Part shown: in pieces, positions 35,201 to 45,116 of the stretch
How the letters are laid out: the number at the start of each line of letters is the position of its first letter
Numbering within the stretch: position 1 is the first letter of the stretch
Assembly: GCA_003864495.1 (NCBI GenBank)
Contig: ML133421.1
Span: 1,550,001 to 1,614,000 of the forward strand
Source: Nemopilema nomurai
Taxonomy: Eukaryota; Cnidaria; Scyphozoa; Rhizostomeae; Rhizostomatidae
DNA: 64,000 bases
Reading direction: 5' to 3'
Notes under the pieces: model-generated
Seen by the model: the letters and a program-made list of their open reading frames with translations, nothing else
Told to the model about the DNA's origin: nothing
The model's database searches: none
Translations under genes and position numbers: made by a program

Positions 35201-38200
35201 CAGGGGCCCCTGGTTGGTTAGAATGGTTTGCTTTTTCAAGACCATTTTGAAATCTTTTCATATTGATGCATCTGATACAAGGATATCACTGGTACAATCT
35301 CATAGATTTAGAATAATGAAAATTTCCGGTTTTCGTTTTCCGCAGAATCACAAAATCGTTGTTGAGACGGGGAAGTCGCTCCAAGTCTCCTTGGACCAGT
35401 TGCAGTACGAGGACCCTTTCGTCAACACCATGTTCAGGATCCTGACCACACGCTGCATGACGCGAGCATCCTATTTCTGCTCTGGAGCGGAATCTGAAGA
35501 GAATTTCTCCCATTTCGGCCTAGCCACGCCCATTTACACCCATTTCACATCACCAATCCGAAGGTCAGTTATTATGCTATCCTTCTTTTGTATAGCGCTT
35601 TTCGTTAAGGGAAGCAGTCAGCTAGTGACATTAAAATACTCGTTTATGAAGTGAACCAAGGCACTCTTCTGGAACCTTTTTTCACTTTTCAAATTAACTT
35701 TTTCAATGCGGTTGAAAGCACAGAATCGACTAGAATTGTTAATATTATAGTGTAAGTGGTGCTATTTTAAAGTTTTGATATATCCTGGATAAGTTAGGAG
35801 GTCAAAAGCGGATAATGCTCACAGCTCCCGGGATCTAAATCTATTTAAAGAAAACGCTGAGATTAAGACTTTATCGGGGTAATAAATGAGATTAAGAGGT
35901 AGGATTTCATTGAGATTAAAAAGGTTTTGAAAGATATTGCACCGAGACTTTTGGGGATTCTGTTCAGATGTGATGTGTTTCTGGATATAGGTGAAAGAAG
36001 ATCGGACCTACAGTACAAGGTGTTCTTCTTAAGATGGACAATGTTGATTTGTATCAGAATCTGCACTCAAGGAGACAGAAGCTCTCAAAGAGTTATATGC
36101 AAATAAAGTGTCATTTACTAGGGGGTGAAAATGAACAAGTCCCAAAGATCGATAAAGCATTTCTTGTCTACAGAACAGTCAGGTTCAAAAAATCATTTTG
36201 AAACCCTGTTTCAGTTTTTGCATTTGCGGTTGTTCGGTTTATTTATGTAGAAAATATTAAGATTTATGTAGAGAATAACATATAAGACAGAATTTGAACT
36301 TAAGGACAAATTCCTGCGCTTTTTGATAAGTTTAGTTGGAATGAGACAGAGGAGAATAACATCCGAATCCCTGTGTAAAGGTACGGGACTGAATGGACTG
36401 CTCTCACTTCTTGCGCAGAACACGGTCAAAATAAAGAGCAGGAACAGGTCACTGAAGACGCCTGAAACTGCATTAATCAAGATGCCTATCTGATCGAGTT
36501 GGGAAGAAATTAATCGAGGTTGTGTCTAGACTATCGTTATAGCATAAACAGTTGCCGAGGGGGCGCAGGGAGGCCAAATCGCCCCGAGGCCACAATTTCT
36601 AACAGGTCTCATAAAATAAGACCAAACATTTTATATCACCGGTAGGGGGCTCAAGCTTCCGCTGTGTCCCAGGGCCTGCAAATCCTCTCGGCGGCCCTGT
36701 ATATAGTTGATCATTCATGGAACTGGTTGAATGTACGAGAAAGCTATGTTGTTTTTGTTGAGCGTTATTCTAAAAAATGATGCCATGTATTGCCTGAATT
36801 CATTCACACGCATTCAGTAAGACATAGACAGCATATCAACGAATTGCCTCAATGTACCGGATTTGAGATAAGAGCTGGGTTTGTTGTTGTAACGAGACGG
36901 TGAAAGTTCACCTGAGAGATGAAGTTGCCTTTGAAGCATTTTAGCGGCACTTGAGTTGGGGTCAGCTCCATATAGAGATTCGGCGCATCAAATCTTTTTT
37001 TATCTTACACCGAAGGCTAAACGGCTGAATGGAAGAAGATAAAAGTAAGACGTTAAAAGTAAGAAGATTAACAGAAGGCGTTCAAAGGTGCATGGAATAT
37101 ATAAATCAGTTGAGCGTGATATGGTTTGAAATCATCCTAAAGACGAAGTCTACAAAGGCATATATTAAAGTTGTAAGTCAGAATGCGTCTAAGAAATAAT
37201 AAAGAATCATTGGCCCAGTTTGGTTACTAGAGGAAACCCAGCTTCAATCAACCTGGTTTTGAAGAAAATTTTGAAGAATCGAGGACATCACTTTTGAAGC
37301 TGCAATATATAACATTACTATCCACTACTCTTTTGTGGTTATTATATCTTAGGAATCTGGTATGACAGATGCAGCTTGTGGATGCTGAAGCCAAAATTGT
37401 TGGCTAATCTTTCATTTTCCGTTACCATCCTTTGAGGCTTGTGATACGCCCTGACGTATCTTGCCAAGGTTTTGAATCGGCTCTCTTGTATTAGCGGCAT
37501 TGCCAGTGATAATTCCCACATTTCTCTCGGTCCATTGGATAGGCACTGTTCAGCCGGGTCTGGGGATCTTAGAGCTTACTTTGCAAGGTGGAAATGACGA
37601 ACTGTTTCGCTGTGCCAGGTGCTTTTTTCAAGAAATTAGCCCGATGGCCATTAAATATTAATCTGGAATCAATGTTTGAATCCCTTTATTAGTTTTGGGT
37701 TAAGTACTGGAGTCAAAAGACGTGTTGCTGGGCCTGCGATGCGGATTTGCTTAATGAGCACGTGAGTCCTTGGAAACTAACCCATGTGTGCTACCGACCT
37801 CAAAGGCCTGCTCTGTCAGCTTAGACATAAACATGGCCAACTAGACATGCGGTGTGTTTGTCATCCGCCTTTCACTTCTGCTTTTGTGAATCAAAAACTG
37901 AACTTCGTTTCGTGGACTTGCCCTTAGAACTAGGGACTGTTTCAAAATTTACGGGGAAAAATATTATTCAAGAACGATATAGTCTTCTTGTAAATGCAGA
38001 AATACACGAAAAAGGGAGTAATCCACATCAAATAGATACCCAATGTTATTGTTATCCGTACTTAATTTTCACATTACCGCTACTGCCTATGGATCTGTTT
38101 CTCATTTTCTATATACTCTCTCGGTTTCAAGCTTTGCGTTCGCGACATTATGACGTAGTAGGTTCGACGACAGAAAGCACGAGTCTACCGGAATTTACGC

Positions 38201-41200
38201 ACGATAATCAAATTCGCCCAATCAGTTTAATTAATCGTGCGATAATTAGTTAAATTTTACATTAATCAAATTGCGAGCAATATTGCCCTGACTCCAATTC
38301 AGCGTGAATCCTTTGGAGACGCAAATCAAAACATTATGACGTCACAATTTTACGCTTTGACCGGCCCTGGTCGTTTCATTTTTAACCATCCGTGCAGTTC
38401 GACTATGGCGTTTTCATTATTGGTTTTTCACCAATGCAATCTATTCCCTAGGTATCCAGACATTCTTGTGCACAGACTCCTTGGTGTGGCGATCGGTTCT
38501 TATGAGCCCTACCCATCGTTATTGAATAAGGACGCTGCACAGGTGCACTATTCTATTTATTACCCTACATTTTTGCATCGAAAGATTCTATTCCTTTTTC
38601 CCTTTCTAATCCTGCCTTTTCAAAGGGAAAATTTGGTGTGTGCAATCACCTTGTTTATTAATTTTATCAAGTCTCGTCCTTACAGTGAGGCTCTTTTTGA
38701 TGATATGAACCCTGATATGGATCATCATTCCGAGCTCTGAGCTGCGAAGAATTTCGGAACAAAAAGTGTTCGCTTAAATAAATACTCGCATAATGTTTGC
38801 TTTTTCAAGATCATTATGAAATCTTTCCATATGGATGCACCTGATTAATACGATCAGAGATATGAATACAATTCCATACACGTTTTGCTATGCTGTCCTA
38901 AAGTGGGCCTTTTCACTTTGTCATCAGGAACTTTGTCAACATTTGAATTCTTGTCATCTTATGGCCCAACGTGCAGGAAGAGCCTCGATTCAGCTTCATA
39001 CGCAGGTACACTGTCTTTCGATGAGCCTCTTTTTCATTTATTCAGATGCTCCATCCTACATTTATTCGCTTTTCCATGCTATTTATTTATTTGATACTCC
39101 AACTCAATTTATCCTTTTTTGCACATTTTTCTGTGATGATTTCCTGGAATTTTTTGACTCTGCGAATAGTCATTCCTCGTAATCTCGTTAAATACCAGAT
39201 AAATCTCAGCACTCACGCCCATCAATGATCCAATTGTGATTATTTCCTCGCTACACTTCCTCATACACTGTTATTTTGTTGCAGATATTTTTCAAGGAGA
39301 AAACTGTCGAAGAGGATGGCTACATTCTGCTTGTTCGTAAGAACGCAATCCATGTTTTAGTTCCCAAGTTTGGACTAGAAGGAACAATTTTTCTCAACAA
39401 ATCAGACGCGAAAGAACAAAGCCCTTTCACCTTTGATGCTGAGGTATGTGATGGTTCCAACCTAACTGGAGAGCTAGAGGTCGGTTTCTGACTTTCCATA
39501 GCCATAGCTCTGAGCAGTAAGATCAAACTTACTTGACATGATTCGAGGCTGGTTTTTTTACTTTTAAGAGGTGCGACGTCAACATGTGTGATTTCTTGGT
39601 AAAAATCTCGATTCCACAACAAATGGCGCCCAACGTAGGGCAGTCATTTGAAAATAAAATTAAAAATCATTTGTTGCAAGAGGTCACATATATTGACATT
39701 CTTTATTTGATAACTTTACAAAATCTACCTACTTATAAGACCGCATAACACTACAGTCCATAATCCAGAAGCTTAGTTGACTGCCGTGGGCAAATGTGTT
39801 ATACACCCGAAAGCAGGAAGGCGTGATCAGCGCAGTGGCTGTTGGGAAGGGATCTGGGTCCAAACCAAATATCCTGGAAGCTTTAATATTTGCAGAAGTA
39901 GATGTCCTTGCTCCTTTGCTAAGTAACCGAATCGCGAGAGACTTCTTAGCTTTGTGTACACCTGCACTGGGTTTTTCCTCTTTCAGAATGGAGCACAAAT
40001 ATGTGGTGATGTTGTATTGCGAGTATTGGACAAAGTTGTCGTGCGGATAAGCGTAGAGAAGAGGGACCTCCAGAATGATCACATGCAGCTAAAACTGGTC
40101 TTCCCAAAGGTAAGGCCTACCTTCCTGGTCTACCTTCAATTTTTCGTAACAAATGTTCCTATCGTTAGATGGCTTTTCATCGTTGTGCTTCAATTTCCAA
40201 GTTGTAGTTATTTCTCCCAGAAGTCCTTGTTTCGTAATTTTCATTTATATAATCGGTTTCTAAACGGATAAATTGGATACGGTTCTTAGCAGTTTTTATA
40301 TTTGTGTGAGATGAGAAAGATTTTGGTTACTCGCTGTCATCATCATATTAAATCTCATAACGTTTAATTTTTATAACTAATGCACATTTATCGGAAAAAA
40401 CAAGCCACCTACAAGTATTGAGATTTGCAAGTTGAGTTTTTGCCACCATTACTTCCATTGTTTTACTATAAGTGTCTCATTTCACAATAGCTAGCGAGCG
40501 GAACCAGTTTCTGCATATTTATGACACTTTTTCGTCCGACACCCAGAGTACGCAAACGTCATGAAATTACCGAATGCTGACGAGATAAAAAGCCAGTTGC
40601 GGATCGAAAACACTAAATTAAGATAACATCTAAATTTTATAAGAACCGAATGGACGAACAAGTACTTTAAGCATCATAGTTTTGCACCACGAAGGACTTT
40701 TAATATTTTATTATTTAGCTAATATTACTATAATTGCTATTGCTATTATATTTATTTTGATTTTTACAGTGAAAGTAGTCTAACAATCTAATAAATCGCC
40801 GAACCAAGTTCGAGTAAGAGGGCGTTTCAAATCACGCGATTGTGCGATTCAAGTCACGTGATTGTGTGTTTCAAATCACGTGATTGTGCGATTAGAATTA
40901 CGCGATTATGCGTTTAAAGTAACGCGATTGTGCGTTTCAAGTCACGCGATTGTGCGTTTCAAGTCACGCGATTGTGCGTTTCAAATCACCTGTTTGATGA
41001 CATGATCTTTGCAGAGAATCATGACGCAATGACCTAAGACCCAATATCTTTTAATTTGCTTAAGATAATGGCATGAAAATGGCCTATTGTGGCTAACCAA
41101 TGCCGTTTAGAGATTCATAATTGTCTCATTCAGTTTGGACTTATGACCATTTTCCTCGGCAATGACCATCAAAATAAACAGTAACATACAGCACAAGACA

Positions 41201-42302
41201 AGATGGGTCATTAAAGCAATTAAAATGACTCTGGCTTTGCTGGGCAAGAGGTCTGCCTTTGGAATGGATGCATATGCTTATTTACAAAGACTGCACTTAA
41301 CATATTACCCATGGTGAATGTTTTGTCTCGAAAAGGCCATATCTGTCATTGATTTATCTTCTTACCCGCTCTTAACTTTCTTTTGAAATTTTCACCTGCT
41401 CTTATAAGTGTTTAACTTTGCTGGATGCGAATTGCACAGCAGAGTTTCTCATCAACTTTCTTTTGCTTCATTTGATTGTTTCATGCTGCCAGTATAATTA
41501 GAACACCCGAATAAGTTTCGTTTTAAGCATGCAGGACCAATCTTTTATCAGCTTTATTGGATTTCAATCTGCTTTTTTTTAATTGTGTCTTTTTAATGAA
41601 CGTGTCTTATCCATCTTCAAATTGATTTCGTCTGCAAATTTTGTAGAAGGGCTGGAATGTTAAATAAGGATTTCTTTGTTTTGTTGTGGTAAAAACACGT
41701 CAAATTCTTTTCAGTTTAAGGCCTTCTTGTAAATTTAGTTATGTTAAAATCTCTCGGATTTTTCTCTTCGTTCAGTCGACAGTGACTTTTTAGTAGAATT
41801 CACTTTTTATTAGCAGAACCAACTACATAGTCAAGGTTGTGATAACAGGATTGGTTATTATAATTTTAATTTCCGCGCATGGACGTGAATTCAAAGGAAG
41901 GTTGCTGCGTCCTCGGAAGTGCTAGCTTCATTTTCCCGATTTTTTAGGTCAACGGTGAATTAATAAAAAATTCGTCCCTAGATGCTGTGCTCGACCTTCC
42001 TGTTTCCTCGTCAATTCCGAATTTCTTCCGCAAAAGAGCCTTTGCCTTTGTCACGCGAGAAGCCAAAATTTGTTTTACTAATATTTTGTAATGCATTGCT
42101 TTGATTAATAATCTGCGTGGTTTTTAGACCGCTTATTTGTAAGGCTTGCAGGCTCGGTCAGGCACACGACTGACCCCTGTCTTTTTGAGTACGCCTAATG
42201 CCTGCTTTCTATTTTCAGATCCCTGGTCTAAGCGTCCCTTCGATTGCCGAAGAGGGTCGCTTTAATACGGAACCATCTCCGAAGAAGGTGCGACATAAGT
42301 AG
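11273..42302 (+). CDS. DIS3: DIS3 / RRP44, catalytic 3'-5' exoribonuclease and endonuclease of the RNA exosome
   Basis: Twenty-seven exons join in phase to 955 residues plus TAG (human DIS3: 958): 11273-11491, 12115-12177, 13804-13898, 15960-16034, 17137-17267, 17742-17824, 17973-18065, 18188-18207, 18673-18718, 19293-19439, 19847-19894, 20596-20664, 21129-21266, 21542-21688, 22124-22240, 31367-31468, 31947-32011, 32313-32397, 32863-32990, 33592-33678, 34450-34606, 35346-35563, 38452-38542, 38928-39005, 39285-39443, 39987-40109, 42219-42302. An N-terminal Cys cluster (C31, C36, C39) is followed by a PIN nuclease with its acidic set D66, E94, D143, D178. Then come the cold-shock domains and an RNB domain with [16 protein letters not shown], i.e. 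D475, D481, D483 and D484. An S1 domain and a basic tail (SPKKVRHK) end the protein. Both nuclease sites look intact, so this is DIS3 rather than DIS3L, which lacks the PIN acids. It acts in nuclear and cytoplasmic RNA decay. Confidence 0.98.
12178..13803 (+). other. DIS3 intron 2
   Basis: 1.6-kb intron, AT-rich, no gene seen. Around 12900-12980 it has a GC-rich patch with palindromic GCATGCGATCGCGTGC, like those at 13935-13955 and 51621-51640. These may be relic transposon ends, but no complete element could be bounded. Confidence 0.5.
14426..15102. mobile_element. Non-autonomous hAT-type element, 677 bp
   Basis: The ends are CAGGGCATTTTTTAA and, inverted, TTAAAAAATGCCCTG. The flanks carry a perfect 8-bp target duplication TCTGTGCA (14418-14425 and 15103-15110), as expected for hAT. 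It contains no transposase, but includes a piece (14602-14705) with the GGGGGCTTATTCGAGG motif family. It is inserted in an older hAT transposase remnant in DIS3 intron 3. Confidence 0.92.
14602..14705. repeat. Fragment of the GGGGGCTTATTCGAGG-motif element
   Basis: CGTAAGTCCTCGAATAAGAC at the left, and GGGGGCTTATTCGAGGGG with a diverged third copy at the right, match the element at 10817-11160. It lies within the hAT-type element 14426-15102. Confidence 0.7.
17268..17741 (+). other. DIS3 GC-AG intron
   Basis: The exon ends ...TATACAG and the intron starts GCAAGC. No GT in the right phase gives a continuous PIN domain. Joining 17267 to 17742 gives the expected order ...GIEAYT-VQKYVKS..., which matches DIS3. 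GC donors with a strong AG|GCAAG context are a known minor class. Confidence 0.85.
18188..18207 (+). other. DIS3 20-nt microexon
   Basis: Codes G-T-F-S-A-S plus two bases, flanked by TTTTCAG and GTGAGT. Human DIS3 has GTFRASRENYLE here, and this exon plus 18673-18718 ([15 protein letters not shown]) reproduces that block. Skipping it would shift the frame. Confidence 0.88.
19471..19522 (+). repeat. TTTA-type simple repeat
   Basis: Imperfect TTTA/TTAT run just downstream of DIS3 exon 19293-19439. Confidence 0.85.
23208..23231 (+). promoter_or_regulatory. Left subterminal inverted repeat (24 nt)
   Basis: Identical, in inverted orientation, to 29722-29745. Core GTGACGTAAAGTGTTTGACA. It is 500 bp upstream of the transposase ATG. 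Its partner is about 50 bp upstream of the ballast-gene ATG. It may be a transposase-binding site or a shared promoter element. The CGTAA/TGACG core resembles a CRE half-site. Confidence 0.75.
23730..28449 (+). CDS. THAP-domain transposase, Kolobok-like, with one +1 frameshift
   Basis: Nine exons: 23730-24110, 24847-25122, 25311-25556, 25827-26370, 26528-26969, 27267-27438, 27685-27833, 27935-28123, 28307-28449, about 846 codons. N-terminus: THAP C2CH zinc finger (C13, C22, LHRFPKNP, conserved W, LCSSHF). A basic/coiled segment, an acidic linker and a Cys-pair zinc region (CFKCKVGKP...[11 protein letters not shown]) follow. The RNase H-like core then has [18 protein letters not shown] (Asp), [12 protein letters not shown] with [14 protein letters not shown] (Asp), and [13 protein letters not shown] (Glu). 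The C-terminal zinc knuckle is [16 protein letters not shown]. Intron 1 needs a GC donor (ATG|GCAAGT). The reading frame breaks in a GAT repeat near 25468-25490, where one extra base separates the acidic linker from the frame that splices correctly at 25556. This may be a sequencing error or real decay. Confidence 0.85.
24298..24655. mobile_element. Non-autonomous hAT-type element, 358 bp, inside the Kolobok-like transposase intron
   Basis: It starts CAGGGCCGTCGAC and ends, inverted, CAGGGGCGTCGAG. It is flanked by a perfect 8-bp duplication CCGATGAC (24290-24297 and 24656-24663). No coding content. It inserted after the Kolobok-like element was assembled. Being intronic, it leaves the transposase frame untouched. 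Confidence 0.9.
28459..28480 (+). repeat. TA microsatellite between the two convergent genes
   Basis: About ten TA repeats just after the transposase stop codon, in the 168-bp spacer between the two stop codons. Confidence 0.95.
28618..29674 (-). CDS. P2X7 intracellular (ballast) domain-like protein carried by the transposon, one +1 frameshift
   Basis: Three exons read right to left: 29674-29417, 29237-28992, 28783-28618 (TAA), about 222 residues. N-terminus: Ser-rich and acidic, with [19 protein letters not shown]. The rest matches the zinc-binding cytoplasmic domain of vertebrate P2X7 in order: EW-C-A-C-NK-C, then [16 protein letters not shown], a leucine-rich segment ending [30 protein letters not shown], and [11 protein letters not shown]...KTGYKDS. 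P2X7 has WCxCGxC, CC, CITTSELF, LRHCAYRCYATWRFG, CCRWRIRKEFP and YSGFK at these places. There is no transmembrane or P2X channel part. Near 29507-29515 one extra base puts the N-terminal frame into TGA. Removing it makes the exon lengths and phases consistent. Function unknown. It may bind zinc, nucleotide, DNA or the transposase. Confidence 0.88.
29722..29745 (-). promoter_or_regulatory. Right subterminal inverted repeat (24 nt)
   Basis: Perfect inverted copy of 23208-23231, just upstream of the start of the - strand gene (ATG at 29674), so each of the element's two genes has the same motif in its upstream region in the same orientation relative to the gene. Confidence 0.75.
29985..30480 (+). 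repeat. Diverged tandem duplication (~327-bp offset) in DIS3 intron 15
   Basis: ACCGACAATACAATTC, a TTATTTATAAAGCAGCC block and GAATTTAGATTGAAC occur at about 30035-30165 and again at about 30362-30475 in the same order. Non-coding. The rest of the intron to 31366 shows no gene. Confidence 0.8.
32560..32815 (+). repeat. Dispersed repeat family 'AGCCAGTTGCGGAT', copy A
   Basis: In a DIS3 intron. Shares CAGAGTATGCC, AATAGCCAGTTGCGGAT, CAATCAGCG and a block ending TGTAGACAGACTTCAAAACC with copies near 40511, 50455 (inverted), 51690 and 52341. Non-coding and about 260 bp; superfamily not identified. Confidence 0.75.
35564..38451 (+). other. DIS3 intron 22
   Basis: 2.9-kb intron without a recognised gene. 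Around 36555-36713 a GC-richer patch ends in CAGGGCCGCCGAGAGG (inverted), which looks like a hAT-type end, but no matching left end or 8-bp duplication could be found. Open frames around 37852-38253 lack any recognised domain. Confidence 0.5.
40511..40625 (+). repeat. Dispersed repeat family, partial copy B
   Basis: ACTTTTTCGTCCGACACCC, then AGAGTACGCAAACGTC and AGCCAGTTGCGGATCGAAAA. Matches the first half of copies C and D. In the last DIS3 intron. Confidence 0.8.
40822..40989 (+). repeat. 22-bp tandem repeat, ~7.6 copies
   Basis: Unit GCGTTTCAAATCACGCGATT plus GT, with variants at the T/A, A/G and CGCG/CGTG positions. In the DIS3 intron 40110-42218; the rest of that intron shows no gene. 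Confidence 0.92.
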
Positions 42303-42593
42303 CAGTTGCTGCAGCCGTCTGTCAGAAAGAACTTCACAGATCTAATGTAACTGTGTTCTAAGATGAAACTGATTTCAATTTGCAGTTTTAACCAAAGTTG
42401 TGCGTTTTGTTTGCTTGCCACTGCTCGATTCTAAACAAGGAGAACGAGGAGTATTAGGTAAACTCCATTTGGTTTCACTTCAATCACTCTTTAATTCAAA
42501 TAATGCTTATACTCATTCGGGTAAAAGCTTGACGCAGTATCAACAATTTGAATTACATTTTGCAAAAAGGAAAATCAACGCCAACAACTGATG

Positions 42594-42672
42594 ACGAACG
42601 ACAATAGACGAACACAAACGATAATAAACGATAATTCACGATAATATACGATAATATACGATAATATGCGAT
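42594..42672 (+). repeat. ~10-bp ACGATAATAT-type tandem repeat
   Basis: Seven to eight imperfect copies of ACGATAATAN, about 300 bp after the DIS3 stop codon. Confidence 0.85.
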
Positions 42673-43138
42673 AGCAATAGCGAGGATAATATACAGGAGG
42701 GATTATCGACATGCTGGTGTAGTATTTATAATCTCTAAGAAGGTGATAACGCCAGATTCACTGTTGATGATTATTTAGTTCAGTTATGTCGATCTTGAAC
42801 GCAAGTTCAAATAAACTCCTTTCTTTTAAACGTCTAGAAATCTACTTGACAGCAATTTGGACCGGGACGCAATGCAATTAATTCGTTTAGGGAATAGATT
42901 TTTGGGCTATTTCAGTATTTCGAAATTTTTAACGTACGGAATGAAACAAGTAGTTTGCACGATATTGCAGTTCAAGATCAAGGTTAATTTCACCGAACTT
43001 GGCAGCAGAATTGTTGTGAACAAGGAAGTTGAAAAGCAAGGCCGTTGATTCACTCGGTGTAAATTAATTATGCACACAATCATGGAAGTCACTCCGGTTA
43101 TTTTCTTGTCAACGTTGAGAGTTAACTCATTTTTCAAA

Positions 43139-43408
43139 TAGGCACACTATGTACCCGGCGTAGGCACAATATGCGCCCGGCGTAGGCACAATATGCGCCC
43201 AGCGTAGGCACAATATGCGCCCGGCGTAGGCACAATATGCGCCCGGCGTAGGCACAATATGCGCCCGGCGTAGACACAATATGCATCCGTCGTAGGCACA
43301 ATATGCGCCCGGCGTAGGCACAATATGCGCCCGGCGTAGGCACAATATGCGCCCGGCGTAGGCACAATATGCGCCCGGCGTAGGCACAATATGCGCCCGG
43401 CGTAGGCA
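43139..43408 (+). repeat. 22-bp minisatellite, 12 copies
   Basis: Unit TAGGCACAATATGCGCCCGG plus CG, twelve copies plus a partial one. The first is diverged, copy 3 has one change, copy 7 has four changes, and the last five are identical. The period is 22, so each - strand frame reads through the same 22-codon peptide. This explains three overlapping open frames. Confidence 0.97.
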
Positions 43409-44264
43409 TACACCAGCAGATGTAAATACGATTCTTTAACACGCTAAATGGTGGAAGCTAAACTCTCTACTTGCACGCTAAACAAGGACTAGCTATGGAA
43501 TACAATGTAGGCAAAAACAACCTTGAGAAAAATAAGCAGTTTTTAAATCATTAGTTGGCTATTTACAAGAGAATTCGCAGCCTGATTTTCTGCGTCTCAC
43601 TTTTGGCAGCAGAAAGATCCAATCTTTGGAGGTGAAGTTGATGCTGCCGTCTTCCGTTGGCCTTTCTAACGATATTACAAAAGATAAATCGTACGAGCGA
43701 GAGTAAAATTATAAACATCTATATACAATATTTTGTAAATATGAAGTGGAAGATATTGAGACCAATAGTAGCATGAGATGCACGTAAAACACATGTACTT
43801 TTCTAGTTTACGTCATACCTCTCATGCATCAACGGTTTGTAATTCCCACTTCACCCAAATGCCAGTGGCATCAAACTGGCACTGCAAAGCATCCATACCT
43901 TGTCTCTCATGCACGAATGCATTTTTATGCGAAAGATTTCAGGAAAAATATTTGGCAACCAGCAATGGCTAGGCTGCGGCCCCATCAAATCTACAGTTCT
44001 AGATAAATACATTCGATTTCTGATAATTTATCATAAACCATAATCCCACTTTATTGTAGGGATCATATCTTGGAATATATAAGATTCGATAAAATAAGAT
44101 TAGGTTAGCTTGAAATAGAATGGATGATTGCCTTAAGACATCTCCCTGAATATCCATTTCCATAGTTCATCTTCATCACGAGTGTTTCCACCTTTAAGTG
44201 CAGTCCAAGTAACGAGAGGATGAATGAATCAGTTTTGTGACGTCATTCGTATGATAACACTCGT

Positions 44265-45116
44265 TCAATTATTAAGAGAGTCCTTGTCAAAAGTCGCTGG
44301 GGGGAAGGATTCCTCCAGCCTGAAGACGGGAACTGCACTAGGGTAAATGAATTTGGAGCTTCGCCTCAGTTCAGGGGTGAATGGGGGTGTGAACGGGCTA
44401 CATAGGGGCGAAGTGTACGTAAAGCTGAGGTCAACATTTGCGAAAGAGTACGGGGAATCGAGGAAGTTGGCAGGACTTTCAAGATACATTGAATTGTTCT
44501 TGTCGAAGGAAGACAAGCCGCTCGGAAAGTCGACAAGCGAAACTCGTCGTCGGCCGCTTCTCGGACTCTCCCGGCATATCATATACTTCCGCTTTGTAAA
44601 AATTGCGTTGGCGGATGTTTCGCTGTCCGGAATCTCAAATGCTTCAACCGGTGGGCATGTAATTGTTATCTCTGGTAGAGCTCTGCGACCGGCCAGTTTC
44701 CCCGTCTTTTGAGAATTTTCCCCCGGATCCCCTTGCTTCTCTTCTTTGTCCGGGTCTGTGTTATTGTCCGGTGCATCGATTATCCGGTCTATCGTCAGTG
44801 GGCAGGTGATCGTCACCTGTGGCAAGGGGAAGACCCTTTCTTTCCCTTCGAGTTTCTCGATTGGCGACAGGTCCTCTTTTGACCGTTCGCTTCCGCGAAT
44901 GATTGCATTCAGAGGCTTGATGTTTTGCGACTTTTCCGCATACTTATCACCAATTTGGACCATCGCAATCCGTTTCGCCAAACTCACTTCGCCCGCCTCA
45001 GCATTCGCTTCCCCAAGATCTGCCAGTATTGCCTTTTTCCCGTTGCCTGTCAACCTCTCCCTGGGTCGATTTTCATTGCATTTTCGACTCTTGAGAAATA
45101 CTCGCTCCTCTCTCAT
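44265..45116 (-). CDS. Orphan single-exon protein, 283 residues
   Basis: Uninterrupted frame from an ATG with an in-frame TAG two codons upstream, so the start is well bounded unless a 5' exon exists. The composition is hydrophilic and Ser/Pro/Glu/Lys-rich, probably largely disordered. Two related peptides recur: PQVTITCPLTIDRI and PEITITCPPVEAFEIPDSE. The C-terminal part has a Pro/Ser/Phe stretch (SPLCSPFTPPFTPELRRSSK). No signal peptide or membrane segment. No domain is recognised. The internal ITCP duplication and length make it more than chance, but function is unknown. A lineage-restricted gene is likely. Confidence 0.6.
   Translation of the reverse strand: MREERVFLKSRKCNENRPRERLTGNGKKAILADLGEANAEAGEVSLAKRIAMVQIGDKYAEKSQNIKPLNAIIRGSERSKEDLSPIEKLEGKERVFPLPQVTITCPLTIDRIIDAPDNNTDPDKEEKQGDPGENSQKTGKLAGRRALPEITITCPPVEAFEIPDSETSANAIFTKRKYMICRESPRSGRRRVSLVDFPSGLSSFDKNNSMYLESPANFLDSPYSFANVDLSFTYTSPLCSPFTPPFTPELRRSSKFIYPSAVPVFRLEESFPPATFDKDSLNN

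Larger units (their letters stand above)
42303..44264. other. Intergenic region downstream of DIS3
   Basis: Holds the DIS3 3' UTR and two repeat arrays (42594-42672 and 43139-43408). No conserved gene is recognised. The open minus-strand frames over the second array are artefacts of a repeat without stop codons. Confidence 0.7.

Noticed and set aside
36555..36713. Possible hAT-type element in DIS3 intron 22
   Set aside because: Only the right-hand end looks convincing; the left end and an 8-bp duplication are missing.
43127..43442. Three overlapping - strand frames of 86-102 codons with a repeated Ala-Tyr-Cys-Ala-Tyr/Pro-Thr-Pro-Gly peptide
   Set aside because: They are produced by a stop-free 22-bp repeat read in all three frames; there is no unique sequence, signal or splice support.
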